Part shown: positions 39,819 to 50,937 of the stretch, in pieces | How positions within the stretch are numbered: position 1 is the stretch's first letter | How the letters are laid out: each line of letters starts with the position of its first letter | NCBI GenBank assembly: GCA_951230915.1 | Contig: OX579633.1 | Span: 54,264,029 to 54,328,028 of the forward strand | Source of the DNA: Antitrichia curtipendula | Lineage: Eukaryota; Streptophyta; Bryopsida; Hypnales; Leucodontaceae | Reading direction: 5' to 3' | DNA length: 64,000 bases | Position numbers and translations under genes: made by a program | The notes under the pieces: generated by a model | The model's database searches: none | What the model was told of the DNA's origin: nothing | What the model saw: the letters and a program-made list of their open reading frames with translations, nothing else

Positions 39819-40797
39819 CTAATCACAAACAAACATGGAACAAAATCACCTCAGTTGATTTGAAGTTCAGAAACGAGTCCCGAAAGTTCACTCCCACGCA
39901 CTCCTACAATTCCTGTATGACTAACAAGCCATTGGCTACATACTGGAGTCGTACATGAGGATAAAGCGGATGTCCTCCACATATGCATATGTCTAACATG
40001 AAGGTGCCACACGTTCAAACTTACCCAATGCATTGTCACGGCTGTCTAATCCCTAGAAACCACTACAATACAGCATGGACTGGAGTTTGTCACGAGACAT
40101 GCAATGTTGGCCTCAAGGAGGAATACATTCATGTAGTCGGATCACAAAACGCGACAATACCACATGCACGTCTGTGAAGAAAGCGTGGAATTCTGGGCTT
40201 GCCACAGTACAAATAGTCATGCTGCAAGGCACATGCACGTTCTACCAAAGTGTGAAAGAAAAGACACTGCCATTGGACCAAAGAGTAACTAAAGTTTGAC
40301 TGAATCGCAACTACAGTTCTACTGAACCGCAACTAAAACTTGACTACACAGTGACTGAATCTCAACTGCAGCACAACTGTGTTTCGACTGGGAGCAGCTG
40401 AAATGGCACTTCAGTACGACTAGAATTTGGTGGAGCGGGAGTGTAATTACAACACAGCAGAAGTGTGTAGTGGCCCAGCTCTTGTGGCTAAGAACACGGC
40501 GATAGTTCCAGTAATTCAAAGATAGTCCCTATTAGTGCACCAAATGACCAAAGATGCATTTCCTGGCGTAGAACCGCCCTTATTGACCTCCCTTCCGGTA
40601 TCATAGTCAAAATGCAATGCTTGTGGACGTCATAGGCACACTACAGAAATACAAAATACAAGCCTGAACCCATCTAATGAAACCAACAAAATTAAGTACT
40701 AACAGGGCTTGCATATTGCTTCTGCCCCTATTCTAAATACGTTTAACAGAACTAGACAGCTACGGACAAAAGGAACCGGCTTCTCAAGGGAACTTAC

Positions 40798-40881
40798 ATT
40801 TCCTGACAGCTCATGACTCGCACTTGCACGCCTGGCCTCCGCAAGGTCCGTAATTCCTGCACTTGTTTCCCCTGCCTCCCT
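40798..40881 (-). CDS. Small internal exon of the TNPA-like gene
   Basis: Preceded by AACAG and followed by GTAAGT on the minus strand, this 84 bp exon encodes REAGETSAGITDLAEARRAS and a few more residues. Both borders are in phase 0 and join the exon ending at 41022 to the exon starting at 39818. Confidence 0.6.
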
Positions 40882-41021
40882 CTGTTACAGTTTAGCATGC
40901 AAACATCAGGTACACAAAGGAACTTGCTCATTATACCAAACATGTGGCTTCTTGCTCTGTACAATCAGCCAAAAATAAACTAATATGGGCAGAACCGAAG
41001 ACTGTGGAAATGAGGACTTAC

Positions 41022-41899
41022 CGACCCAGCTTCCTTCTCTACCTTCCCTCTACGGCCTACTAGAGCATAATTCTTCACGTTCTTACATGCCTTGGCCATG
41101 CTCTGTGTCTTCACTTTCTGCGCATCAGTATTCCAGTAGTCTTTCAGACGATCCCACTCTGGTTTGTCAACGTGAAGAGGAGGAGTGTCAATGCCTTTCA
41201 AATAACGGGACTTCAAACGACATCTCTCGGACTTCAAAAATCTCGTCACTGCTGTTCGAAAACCAACCATGCTCAACGGATTCCCGAGGTACTCAAATTC
41301 GTTGTCCAAGGAAGCTCTCAATTTTACAAGCGTATGCTGTGGGTGCTTCTTCCAGGAGACCACACTCATGTCAAGGCATTTGGGAACCAAATCCCGGAGC
41401 GCTTCGTCCCAGGCATTCTTTCCTTCGCAACTAGCGTCCACCTCCCCGCCCTCCATCACATACACACAGTTCGGCTTCACTCCTGATGTGGCCCGTTGGC
41501 GACTAGCTAGATCATACTCGTTCTTTCTCTTTCGCCTTGAGAATCTCTCCTCAGTGTCTGGACAACCTAAAGCACCGGATGCGGAAGTACTTGATATCCC
41601 AAATGGGACGGAAGCATGCACCGGCCACGCATTTGATAACGGTGGTGCAGGGCACGTGGAACACGGCATTGGTGCTTGAGATTGACTGGGAATGTAGTGG
41701 CCTGGGATCCAATGGTATGAGTGTTGCCCGTATGCAGCAGCTTCTGGAGGAGGATGCATCGACGTTGGTGCTGCAACCTTCGATGGAAATGCCTCCGCTG
41801 CACTTGTCTTCTTACGCTTGGTCCGCCGGTCTACTAGTCTTTCTTCATTTTCTAGGGACACGTCCTCATCAGAAGAATCAAACAGACGAATCTCCAAAT
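41022..41899 (-). CDS. TNPA-like DNA-binding exon (plant Ptta/En-Spm type)
   Basis: The exon starts after GTGCAG at 41899 and ends at a GTAAGT donor (41021). It encodes an acidic start (FDSSDEDVSLENEE), a basic patch (RRTKRKK), a Pro/His/Ser-rich linker, then a conserved region with WDEALRDLVPKCLDMSV and DKPEWDRLKDYWNTDAQKVK. It ends with a short lysine-rich ACKNVKNY segment and GRRGKVEKEAG. The W..L..YW.....K..S..nK.nR core is that of plant En/Spm-like transposase accessory (TNPA) proteins, which bind the subterminal repeats and assist transposition. No stop codon interrupts it. Confidence 0.7.
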
Positions 41900-42064
41900 C
41901 TGCACACCCAACATTGCAACCACAGAGGGATTGAGCTGGTAGATGTCTGTTTTCTGTAATTGAGGCACGTTATGCTTGAGATCACACACTGAAATGTAAC
42001 TATGAAAGGGAATTCATGTCCACAGCGTGGAACCCTATACCCTAATCTGAAGGTGAAGGGAGCG

Positions 42065-42502
42065 TCATGCTAATTTACCTGCGGGAGGTGCCCCCGACGT
42101 GGATTGCTGCGCAACATGAGAACAAGCAATTGCGAGATTCATCATACCTGTGGCGATGGCCTCGTCATTGGACTTGGTCGCCTCCGACGACGAATCGCGT
42201 GCGCTTGACATGTCACGCTTCTCTCCTTGTTTGTCTTGGCAGTCTTTTTCGCCTCGCCTCTGCCTTGCAATGTGTCCTCGAAGGCCCCGCCGTCGGGAAC
42301 TCCGACGCAGCGGACTGGAGACCTTCTTCGCGGGATCGGAGGACTTTGACTGCTTCTCCTCTGCTATTTTCTTGTCTCTGCGCCGCCACAGCACACGCAA
42401 GACTTCAATCAAAGCCCTGAGAAAAGATGAAGAAGGCGGACCGCGTGCAACTTTGGTACAAAAGCCTTGACAGAAAGTGAAAATGGCAATGGCGGACCCC
42501 AA
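42065..42502 (-). CDS. Probable N-terminal exon of the TNPA-like gene
   Basis: A minus-strand frame rich in basic residues (LRVLWRRRDKKIAEEKQS, RRSSRRRGLRGHIARQRR), then Ser/Glu-rich SSARDSSSEATKSNDEAIA. It is followed by donor-like sites (ACAG|GTATGA near 42149 and GCAG|GTAAAT near 42080) that could splice to 41899. The 5'-most codon is TTG, and no in-frame ATG marks a start before the basic region, so the true first exon or start is unresolved. The arginine-rich composition would suit a nuclear localisation signal. Confidence 0.4.
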   Translation of the reverse strand: MGSAIAIFTFCQGFCTKVARGPPSSSFLRALIEVLRVLWRRRDKKIAEEKQSKSSDPAKKVSSPLRRSSRRRGLRGHIARQRRGEKDCQDKQGEKRDMSSARDSSSEATKSNDEAIATGMMNLAIACSHVAQQSTSGAPPAGKLA

Positions 42503-45500
42503 GCACAGCTAAAGCCGAAAACTAGGGTTTGCCACATAGAGAGTGGTGGTCTTGCACAGGCATCTGACGTGGCGTGTGGTGATTACAAGAAGTTCATGAT
42601 CCGCCACTTGAACGCCACTAATATTTGACTTCTATGTGACTAACTACTGACTTGAAAGAAGTCGCTCTACAGATTTCAGTCATTCACTATGACTTCTTTG
42701 TAACTAAAGAACGTCTCCAGAAAGCAGAGGCGACATGGGATATGGATGTTTGTGCACTAAAACCCTAGGCAAGCGCCGCCTCTGCGCCTTGGGATAAGCG
42801 CCTTTCTTAATTCATTTTCATAACGGTCAAGCCCTGCAGGGAGACAATGGGAAAACTGTGTGCCATGGTTTGAGGACCATAGTACACCGACAGAACTGTT
42901 GCACCTCCTCCACACATAATTTCTCAAGTTTTAGCTGCATGCATGAGTTTTTGAAAGCAGTGGCAAGGCATGAGAACCGCAGCCGAACACGTCAAGAAGT
43001 ACAGGAATCCGGAACTCACAGGAGTGACCGCGCCGCCAAAGCTGGCTCTAGTCGCTTCTGCACCTCCGCCACGTTCCGGTCCCTGGCAAGCTCATACGCA
43101 GATTTCTGAGGGGGTGGACTCTCCATCGCTTCCTCCATTCTGCTCTCATAAGCCCCTCCTGTCCTTACAATCTTCTGTCTGTGGAGGTCCACAACAAAGC
43201 GCTACTGCTTACCGAGGATAGTGTCCGTCGTTCAAGGAAACTAGGCTGCGTGCAATGGCGTGAACTTCAGAAACTCGAGTCCTTGCAGCGCCGATGAAGT
43301 GTTCTAGTCCGCCGCCCTCTGCAAACCAGTGGAGCAGGTCTGTGACATGAAGAACTTGGCCAGGGAAACTTCCTTGTTGGCATGATGGCGGCGGGAGCGG
43401 ATGTTGGCGGCTCATAATGAAGTGCTGTAGATTGCAATTATTGCTGCAAATCCGCCGGAGTAGACAACGTGTGCTAGGCCCGATCTTCTCTTGAATTTCT
43501 AGTCGAGTTCAAGTATCTTGCCCCAAATGATTGCCATCTCTAGAATTAATGAGTGTTCACGTACCTCACTGAACCCAAGCACATCAATCACAGCGCTAAA
43601 GTCCTCGTGCATTGCAGTTTTCGCGACTGTCGTGAAATTTTGCAGCTGTCCTTGCCCTCTGCCATACAGATCTCTGTAGTTGTAGTCATTCCCCAATCGG
43701 AATTCTTCGGAAATGACAGTTTTCCCTCAAAAAGAGTCATTTACTAGTCAATACAACTATGAAATGACTTCTTTGTAACTCTCGTGAGTGACCTAGAAGT
43801 CCGTCATCTATATCGGACTAGTGAATGCGGTTCCAAAAAGCGCGCCTTCAGTCTTTGCTATGTGAGAACTGAAAAGGTGAAACTAATGAATAATTCCTTG
43901 CGGAAAAGTATGGTTTGCATAGGACCTGTGTATTTCTGCGTACTGCATTGAACTTTAAAGGGAATTGAAGACGTCACAGCTCTGAGGCCCTCCATTCCAT
44001 TTTTTTGGTGGGCTCACATCTCCGAGGAAATGTGCAGCAGTCATACCTGGGCCTAAAACGCTTATAGAACACCAATGTTAAGTCCTATTTGTTTTGGAAA
44101 GGCTCGTCCATTATACACAGTCACGCTTTCCTGTGCGTGGATTCAAATTCATGGTTACAAGTTTGTCAGCATTTAGGTTTGTCACTGAATTTTGTAGAAG
44201 AATATCCATGTGAAAGTGCATGTTCACCACAAACCCAAAAGCTCCATTGTTGTGGGCTTTGAGGAGCAAGGCGATGTGGAAGATGAATTATATATATAGT
44301 TATATAGTTATATACTGAAACGCTTTGAGCAGAAAATGCATATGGAAACAATTTGCAATGTACGTAATGACATTCCTTTTGGGGGGCGCTTTGAGAACGA
44401 AGCGCATGTGCAACAGTGCAGCCCATGCATAAGGAAGTTCATGGCATTCCCTTTTTTTTTTTCGCGCTTTGATGTCAAAGCGCGTGTGCACACAATGTAC
44501 AAGGTAATTCATTGCATTTCCTTTTTTTTTTTGCGCTTTGACCTCAAAGCGCGTGTGCCTTCCATGTACAAGGTAATTCATTGCATTTCCTTTTTTTTTT
44601 TGCGCTTTGACCTCAAAGCGCGTGTGCCTTCCATGTACAAGGTAATTCATTGCATTTCCTTTTTTTTTTTTGCGCTTTGACCTCAAAGCGCGTGTGCACA
44701 CCATCTGCAAGGTAGTTCATGGCATTCCCTTCTTGGTTTAACACTTTGTCAGGGTATTGGAATTGCAGTTGTACACCATGTACAAGTACTGCGGCCTCCT
44801 TGCTTTGGGACACTTCTTGTACTGTTTTTCTCTTGGACTGCTGTTCAATGTGTCCCTCTTCTCCTTCCTGATTTGCTATGAAAGTGCAGGAATGCAATGT
44901 AGTTGTTAGATTCATATTCAGGGAACATCCAGAATGCACACTTGTGCAATATGTCATCGTTGTCTTCTACGTAAGACCACTCCAAGTAGTTTGCGACAGA
45001 GAAGTTGTGAAGAATGACTGGAAGTTCAAAATGACTGAGAAATGACTATTTCTAAGTAATGAGAAGTTGCAAAAAATGACTACGTCCGTCATTCCAACGA
45101 ACTCTTTTACCCTTACGAAGTGCCAAACGTCGCTGAGATTTGAGAATTCAGTTGCAGGATTTTGGCTTGTAAAGTAAGCGTAAGTGTATAGGATTCTTAA
45201 ATTTCATTACATTTTTGTTGTGCCATCCAGGTTTTCTTCCAAGAACATGTTCATGCGGCGTTTGGTTTTTCTTGGGTGTACATGAGAACTACTTTCTACT
45301 AAAACAGACTTTGGTGAGGAGAGAAGTGAACAGATGTCATTGCAGAGCAGGTCTGATCTCATGTGTCCATCTACGTAAACAAGGTTGAATTCATAAATGT
45401 TTAGTGTTTTGGAAAGTGAGGCCACTTTATACATTTCCCCACTGTTTGCCATCTGAAGTTGGAGTTTCCTGACATTGACCTCCATGGCCATGGCATGTGT

Positions 45501-45934
45501 AGGTCTTGCGGAAGCAAATCCAATGCATTCGCAAATCAGGTACAAGTAGTTAGAGGAGGAGTCCTACAAAGTGCCGTTGATTTTTTGTATGTGAAGGACA
45601 AATACTGAAGTACTTCTCTTCTGAATCTGTGGAGATTGACATTAAATTTGGCAATCATGCGCATGCCTTGCGTCCATTGTGTGTACGATGAGGTGTAGGA
45701 TGAGTTTGCCAGCCACATGCCCACATTCCAGTCATTGATGTGTTGAGCCATTGGACATTGCAGTGACTCGCTTTCACAAAAGTCATTTTAAAGTCAAGAG
45801 ACAGTGACAGGAGACATTTATCAGTCGCGGACTGCTTTCAATCAGTGACATTATAGCAGGGACTACGTCACGGGACCACAAAATTTCTAAGATAGCGGAT
45901 TCCTACGCCCAAAGAAGTCTGTTCTTACAAAGAC
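42503..45934. other. Spacer between the two divergent CACTA genes
   Basis: No gene is assigned. Minus-strand frames at 43209-43415, 43499-43696, 45207-45545 and 45536-45751 are modest and could be exons of another accessory protein, but show no family I recognise. GTCATT/AATGAC words recur (42640-42710, 43690-43790, 45010-45090, 45780-45850). A minisatellite occupies 44386-44731. The segment should hold the promoters for both genes of the element. Confidence 0.45.
44386..44731. repeat. Minisatellite with palindromic cores (~70 bp unit, 5 copies)
   Basis: Units start at 44386, 44464, 44533, 44602 and 44672. Each begins with a palindrome, GCGCTTTGACCTCAAAGCGC in the best copies. The unit continues GTGTGC, then ATGTACAAGGTAATTCAT, and ends with a T run of about 10. 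The middle three copies are nearly identical and the outer two diverged. The minus strand stays open through the array, giving a repetitive 136-codon frame that is probably not a gene. Confidence 0.9.
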
Positions 45935-48900
45935 ATGATACCAACTAGACTCCCTCTCTCTGACAATCAAAGGCAGCGTCTTCGAGATGATCGCATGTGG
46001 ATTAGAGAGTTGCAAAGGGCCACACAATTAAATGTTCAGAAATTGCATTGCCCTTGCAACCACTGTCGGGGGCGAAAGAAGCTGTTCTTACGGAATGTGA
46101 AGGAGCACCTCATCCGCCACGGGAGGCACCAAGACTGCAGGATGTGGAGAGGTCCGGGTGAAAAAGACTCCTCCGACGAAGAGTGGGAGCAGCAATTTTG
46201 GGGGCCGAATGCAGAGGAACCACAGGAAGTGGATGCCGCAGTGGATACTCGTGGAATGGTTGACCAAGCGCTACGCCCAAATGAATTTTCTACATATTCA
46301 GGTGAGAGGCTTGGCGAAGAAGTGCGAGATGCTTTTGCTACAGCAGATAGTATCCATGAACAGTTCATGGAAGTGGGCGATGCTGACGATGCACAGGAGT
46401 TTGAATGTCGAGATGAGCAACATCCCACCGACATGGGTACACGCGAAAGCAATGGAGATCCCAATTTTGATGCGAGGGTGTTGGAGGAGTCCTTGGAGCA
46501 TTTGTACAATGGGGCTCGTTCAAGCAAACTTGCTGCTACGGTATTATTGATGAACTTGTGCACCGTGCACGGTGTTAGCAACCAATGTGCAAACAAACTA
46601 TTCAGCATATTGCATTCCCATCTGTTGCCCGAGAACAACACTTTGCCAAGAACCCACCATGCGGCAAAGTCCCTTACCGCAAAGTTGGGTTTGACGTATA
46701 ACACCATCCATGCATGTGAGCACGGTTGTGTGCTTTTTCGTGGACCCCATGCAGATGCCCTACACTGTCCTAAGTGTGGTGGTCGTAGATACAGAGATGA
46801 AGAGAGGCATTGCTTTCCGGTGAAGGTGCTTCGTCATTTCCCCATCATTCCACGGCTGCAGCGGATGTTCATGAGTCCAAGTATCTCAAAGTTGATGGTG
46901 TGGCATGCAGAGAACCGGAGCAACAAAGAGGGAGGGGATGGACTTGTGAGACATCCGTGCGACTCCAAAGCATGGCAACATTTTGAGGACAATGTGGATC
47001 CTTCATTTGCAAGTGATCCACGAAATGCTCATTTTGCCTTGGCAGCAGATGGAGTAAATCCTTTCAAGCAGAATCGGTCCTCTTGGTCAACGTGGCCCGT
47101 TGTATTGTTGAATTACAACTTACCCCCATGGTTGACTACAAAGAAGTTTTTCATTATGTTGGCTCTCTTGATTCCCGGGAGGGAATCCGTCACAAGCGAT
47201 GTATTTGACGTGTATTTAGAGCCTCTTGTGGAGGAGTTGTTGGAGCTGTGGGATGGGGTTCCAGCATATGATGTATCTAAAGATAGTGGGAGTAGGTCTT
47301 TTCAGTTGCGGGCCATGTTGTTGTGGACTATCCACGACTTTCCCGGCTATGGCACCGTAGGAGGTTTTTCCCATCAAGGGTATGCAACATGTCCATGGTG
47401 TGGCGAGGATTTAGGGGCTGAGCATTCTACAGAGTTGGGTAAGCAAACTTATGGAGGGACTCGTCGTTGGCTCCCTGATGATCATCCCTTCCGGTCCCCA
47501 GAAATGAAAGACCATTTCAACGGCTTCATGGAAAACCGCCCCAGACCACGCGAAGTGTCAGTAGAGGAGCAAATACGGCATGCACTGCAGTGCGAGGCGT
47601 GGAAAGCAGCTGGAAATAGAGACGGTGCTGCAGGTGACCCCTCCAAAATCTACGGCTTGAAACGCCTAAGCAGTCTTTATCGCTTGCCGTATTGGAAGGT
47701 GAGTGTCGTCTTCCCTGGATATAGTTGTGTAAAATGACTTTCTTAAGACTTGACGGTGACCCCCAGTCACCTTGAAGTCATTGTGAAGTAATAATGTAGA
47801 CAAAGATGACAAAGGTCATTAAAAATGACTTTTAAGTGACTATTATATGACACGTTGAAGAGAAGTGATTTACTAATGTCACTTCTCATTTTCTGTATTG
47901 ACAGTATCTTCTCATTCGTTATACGCTGGACGTCATGCACTGCGAACTTAACCTGGCTAAGAACTTCATGAAAACTATAACAGGCAAGAAGGACACAGTA
48001 AAAGTCAGAAGAGACTTGCAAAGGCGGAACATTAGGCAACATTTGTGGCTAACTCCACATCCACGGAAGCCAGGGAAGATGGTCAAGCCTCGCACATCCT
48101 ATGTGTTGACGGATGAAGAGTTTGAGAAGTTTGCCAAGTGCATTGAGTCCCTTAAAACGCCCAGTGGATATTCCTCGGACCTTGGCAAGTCCATTCGCAA
48201 GAAAAACTTTGGGGGACTGAAATCCCATGATTACCATGTTCTAATGCAGCAGGTGATGCCTCTAGCTCTCCGTGGGCTGATGCAACTTGGACCTCGTATG
48301 GCTGTGATGAGAATGTGCAAGGTATTTCGTCACCTATGCACAAAGGTGTACAATTCGGCAGACTTTCCTTCACTTGAAGCAGATGTGGCAGAAAGCATGG
48401 CCTTGATGGAGATTGAATTTTCGCCATCTTTTTTTGACGTAATGACGCATCTTCCCTACCATCTTGCAAAGGAACTTGACTTGTGTGGACCGGTTAGCGC
48501 AAGGTGGATGTACCCGGTGGAACGCTACATGAAAGTGTTGAAAAATTATGTTCGAAACATGGCGCGACCGGAGGCTTGTATGGCAGAGGGATACTTGAGA
48601 GATGAGTGCATTGGATTCATTACAGAGTACCTCCATGGATTTGAGGCCACTCAGAGACGGGTCTGGGATGAAGATGAAGAGTACGGTGATGCTGAGGAGG
48701 TTTTGCAAGGGGCGGGGCGGTCATATGTTATGAGTGTTGAGCTCAGAGACGTAGCCCACCAATATGTGCTTTCCAATTCATCCACTATGCAGGACCTATA
48801 TACGTAAGTTCACTGCCAAAATTTCGTGCGTGTGAACCCTGACCTGCAAAATTTGGCGGTAGTCAGAACGCCTCACTCTCTAACCTGCACATCAATAGTG

Positions 48901-49851
48901 ACTGCTTTCTAGTAGAGCAGAAGTTGTCATGAAGTCATTTTTGAGTCATGTCGATGGCGACTGATTGAAGAATGACTCAGAGGTTATGAGGTGAAGTGAC
49001 CAAGCAGTCACGCAGTTCATTTTTTTTCAGAAGGTTTTGAGGGCTTTGACTGTGGTAACGGTATGATGTCCAGAATTTGCCTCGCGTGCTTCTCATCTGA
49101 GTATGTCAGTTGCGTTTGTAGGAAGTGGAATGCGGAATCGGAAGCCAATTCGAGTACTCCTGCATTAGTAGATTGGATTCAGAGAACTGTGGCGAACTCG
49201 GAGTTGGATTTGATGAACCCGGGGCACATGGACCTATTTTTGTTAAGCAAGAAGCCGGCACAAAGAGCCACTCGCTACGCACGCATGACTGCTTTCGGTA
49301 ATCACTTTCGAGTGGAAGACGAGAGTAGTAGGCACTTGGTGAGCTACAATAGTGGTGTGGCTTCCGTTTTCCAGGAGCCAACGGATGGAGCTGAAGAATT
49401 GTCAGTGAACTATGTAGGAGTCTTGAAGGACGTGTTGGAGCTAGACTACGGTGCTGTCAATACAAGAATCATTCTATTGCGCTGCGAGTGGGCAAAAAGG
49501 CAAGATAATCGAGGTAATGCAACATATATTCGGGATGAGTCCGGGTTCCTTGTGGTGAACTTCCGGCACACATTGCCGCGCTTGGCAGAGCCATTCATTT
49601 TTCCAAGCCAGGCAACCCAAGTATTCTTCTCGGATGTCACCAAGAGACCTGGTTGGAAAGTGGTGTTACACAAAGAAGCCAGAGCAAGACGAGAAGTTGT
49701 TGACCCAATGGACGCGTTTATTAGCACTACACTAGAGAGCACAGGCCTAAGAGCTCCTCAGAGGTTGCCAATTCGAGCGCAGACGGCAAATGTAGTCGGA
49801 GCCATAGAATTGTCAGAGGAAGAGAACTTACTAGCTCGGGAGGGCTACTGA
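45935..49851 (+). CDS. TNP2/TNPD-type CACTA transposase
   Basis: Catalyses excision and insertion of the element. Exons: 45935-47698, 47905-48803 and, most likely, 49074-49851. Together they give 1,146 residues without a stop. The N-terminus is the transposase-associated zinc-binding region (W.RELQRATQLN, CPCNHCRG, HLIRHGRH). The TNP2 core follows: CEHGCVLFRG, CPKCGGRRY, HFPIIPRLQRMFMS, ALAADGVNPF (first acidic residue, near 368), TIHDFPGYGTVGG and CPWCGEDLG. Exon 2 has LDVMHCELNLAKNF, LKSHDYHVLMQQ and RWMYPVERYMKVLKNYVRN, i.e. TNP2 plus a DUF4218 region. Exon 3 has the DUF4216 signature NYVGVLKDVLELDYG...ILLRCEW. All key blocks are present, so it may be functional. The third exon's acceptor (CCAG|A at 49073) is the least certain point. 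Confidence 0.92.
47699..47904 (+). promoter_or_regulatory. TNP2 intron 1 loaded with subterminal-type GTCA motifs
   Basis: This 206 bp intron carries many copies of TGACTT, GTCATT and GTCAC in both orientations, for example GAAGTCATTGTGAAG and GTCATTAAAAATGACTTT. They are the same words that crowd the ends of the element. If they are binding sites for the TNPA-like protein, the intron could be a regulatory target; this is inference. Confidence 0.4.
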
Positions 49852-50934
49852 CATGCAATATTGCAATTGCTTCGCACATGCACCCGCGAAGTGTGCTGGC
49901 ACTTTGAATAAGAAGATCTGACGCATTTGTGGCAAGTCAGGCTGTATGTAAATAGGAACTAGGTAGATGCAGACTCAGCTAAACCTTCAAATTATGTTGC
50001 ATTTGTGGATTGTTGAAATCAGGATCCCCCACCCCCGGTCTAACGCAGTCATTGCACAGTTCCATTGAAGTCACCACGTAGTCTCACGCACTCAGTGTAC
50101 AGTGCCATTGCAGTCACCACGTAGTCACTTTGTTTATATGTACGAAACAGCAGCATTGAACACACTTCACACGTCAGCTCTTCCCTTCACATGCACAAGT
50201 ACTTTACACTTGAAGTCGGTGACATCTTGCAGATGTAGAGAACTATATCCCAAAAGGAAGCATAGGTGGTCCAATACTCCTATGTACTTGGATTTTTTGG
50301 GGGGGTCTCACTCATGGGTGGTATTACTGGTATGTAGCCCAATTCCTGAAGGTTCATACCAATATGCCTACGAATTAAATATTGAACGTGGTCTCATTGT
50401 CTCAGAAGTTATATGCGAGTGATGGTGGAGTCAATACATGGTGGCCCCGTAGTGAAACCAGCCGCAAAATCACCTTGGTTTGTGACTCGTCTATGACTAT
50501 GTCGCAGAGCGCACTCACAGCCCAGTAGCGTCGGAATGTCTGTCCTGCCCGTCAGTTGCCTGCCCTGCCTGTTTTTTTCCCTCACTTTCAAATTCCGGCG
50601 TCTTCATGGCTTCTTAGTGATTTCCTAGTTGCAAACTAGTCACATGAAGTCGCATTTCATGACTGGAACGTAATCATTCATGATTGGGGAGTCCACGTTG
50701 GATTTTGCACCTCCCCCTATACTACTGTGGACGATAAGGTGAACAGAAAAGTGTAGACGCACCTCGCCATCCGTCATGTCTTCATCCAACAGTCGCACTA
50801 GTAACTGTGAAACGACTGGAACTCTGGAAATCCCGCTGGGCTGGTGCAATTACAGAGGTCGCAGTCATTTTGTAGTGAAACCGGACAAACAGTCATTCTT
50901 CCCTAGTCATTTATACCCCCAATTTTTTGTAGTG
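49852..50934. repeat. Right subterminal region of the large CACTA element
   Basis: About 1.1 kb between the transposase stop and the right TIR with no gene. It contains repeated GCAGTCATT, GAAGTCACCACGTAGTC (two adjacent copies near 50070 and 50110), AGTCATTCTT and the TIR at 50905-50934. The arrangement mirrors the left subterminal region (35800-36260). Confidence 0.7.
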
Positions 50935-50937
50935 ATA

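Larger units (their letters stand above)
35772..50934. mobile_element. Large CACTA (En/Spm) transposon, 15,163 bp
   Basis: The left end is CACTACAAAAAATGGGGGG and the right end, reversed, CACTACAAAAAATTGGGGG. Both continue TATAAATGACT, giving 30 bp TIRs with one mismatch. ATA is duplicated at 35769-35771 and 50935-50937. Subterminal regions are packed with GTCATT/AATGAC words in both orientations, the likely binding sites for the TNPA-type protein. Coding content is a TNP2-type transposase on + (45935-49851) and a TNPA-like gene with an FCP1-like domain on - (about 36878-42502). The 42.5-45.9 kb spacer contains a minisatellite. Near-identical ends and a largely open transposase suggest recent activity. 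Confidence 0.95.

Noticed and set aside
44300..44710. 136-codon minus-strand frame with repeated peptide
   Set aside because: Produced by the minisatellite units; repeats are explained at DNA level.
46036..46707. 223-codon minus-strand frame
   Set aside because: Antisense shadow of the TNP2 transposase exon.
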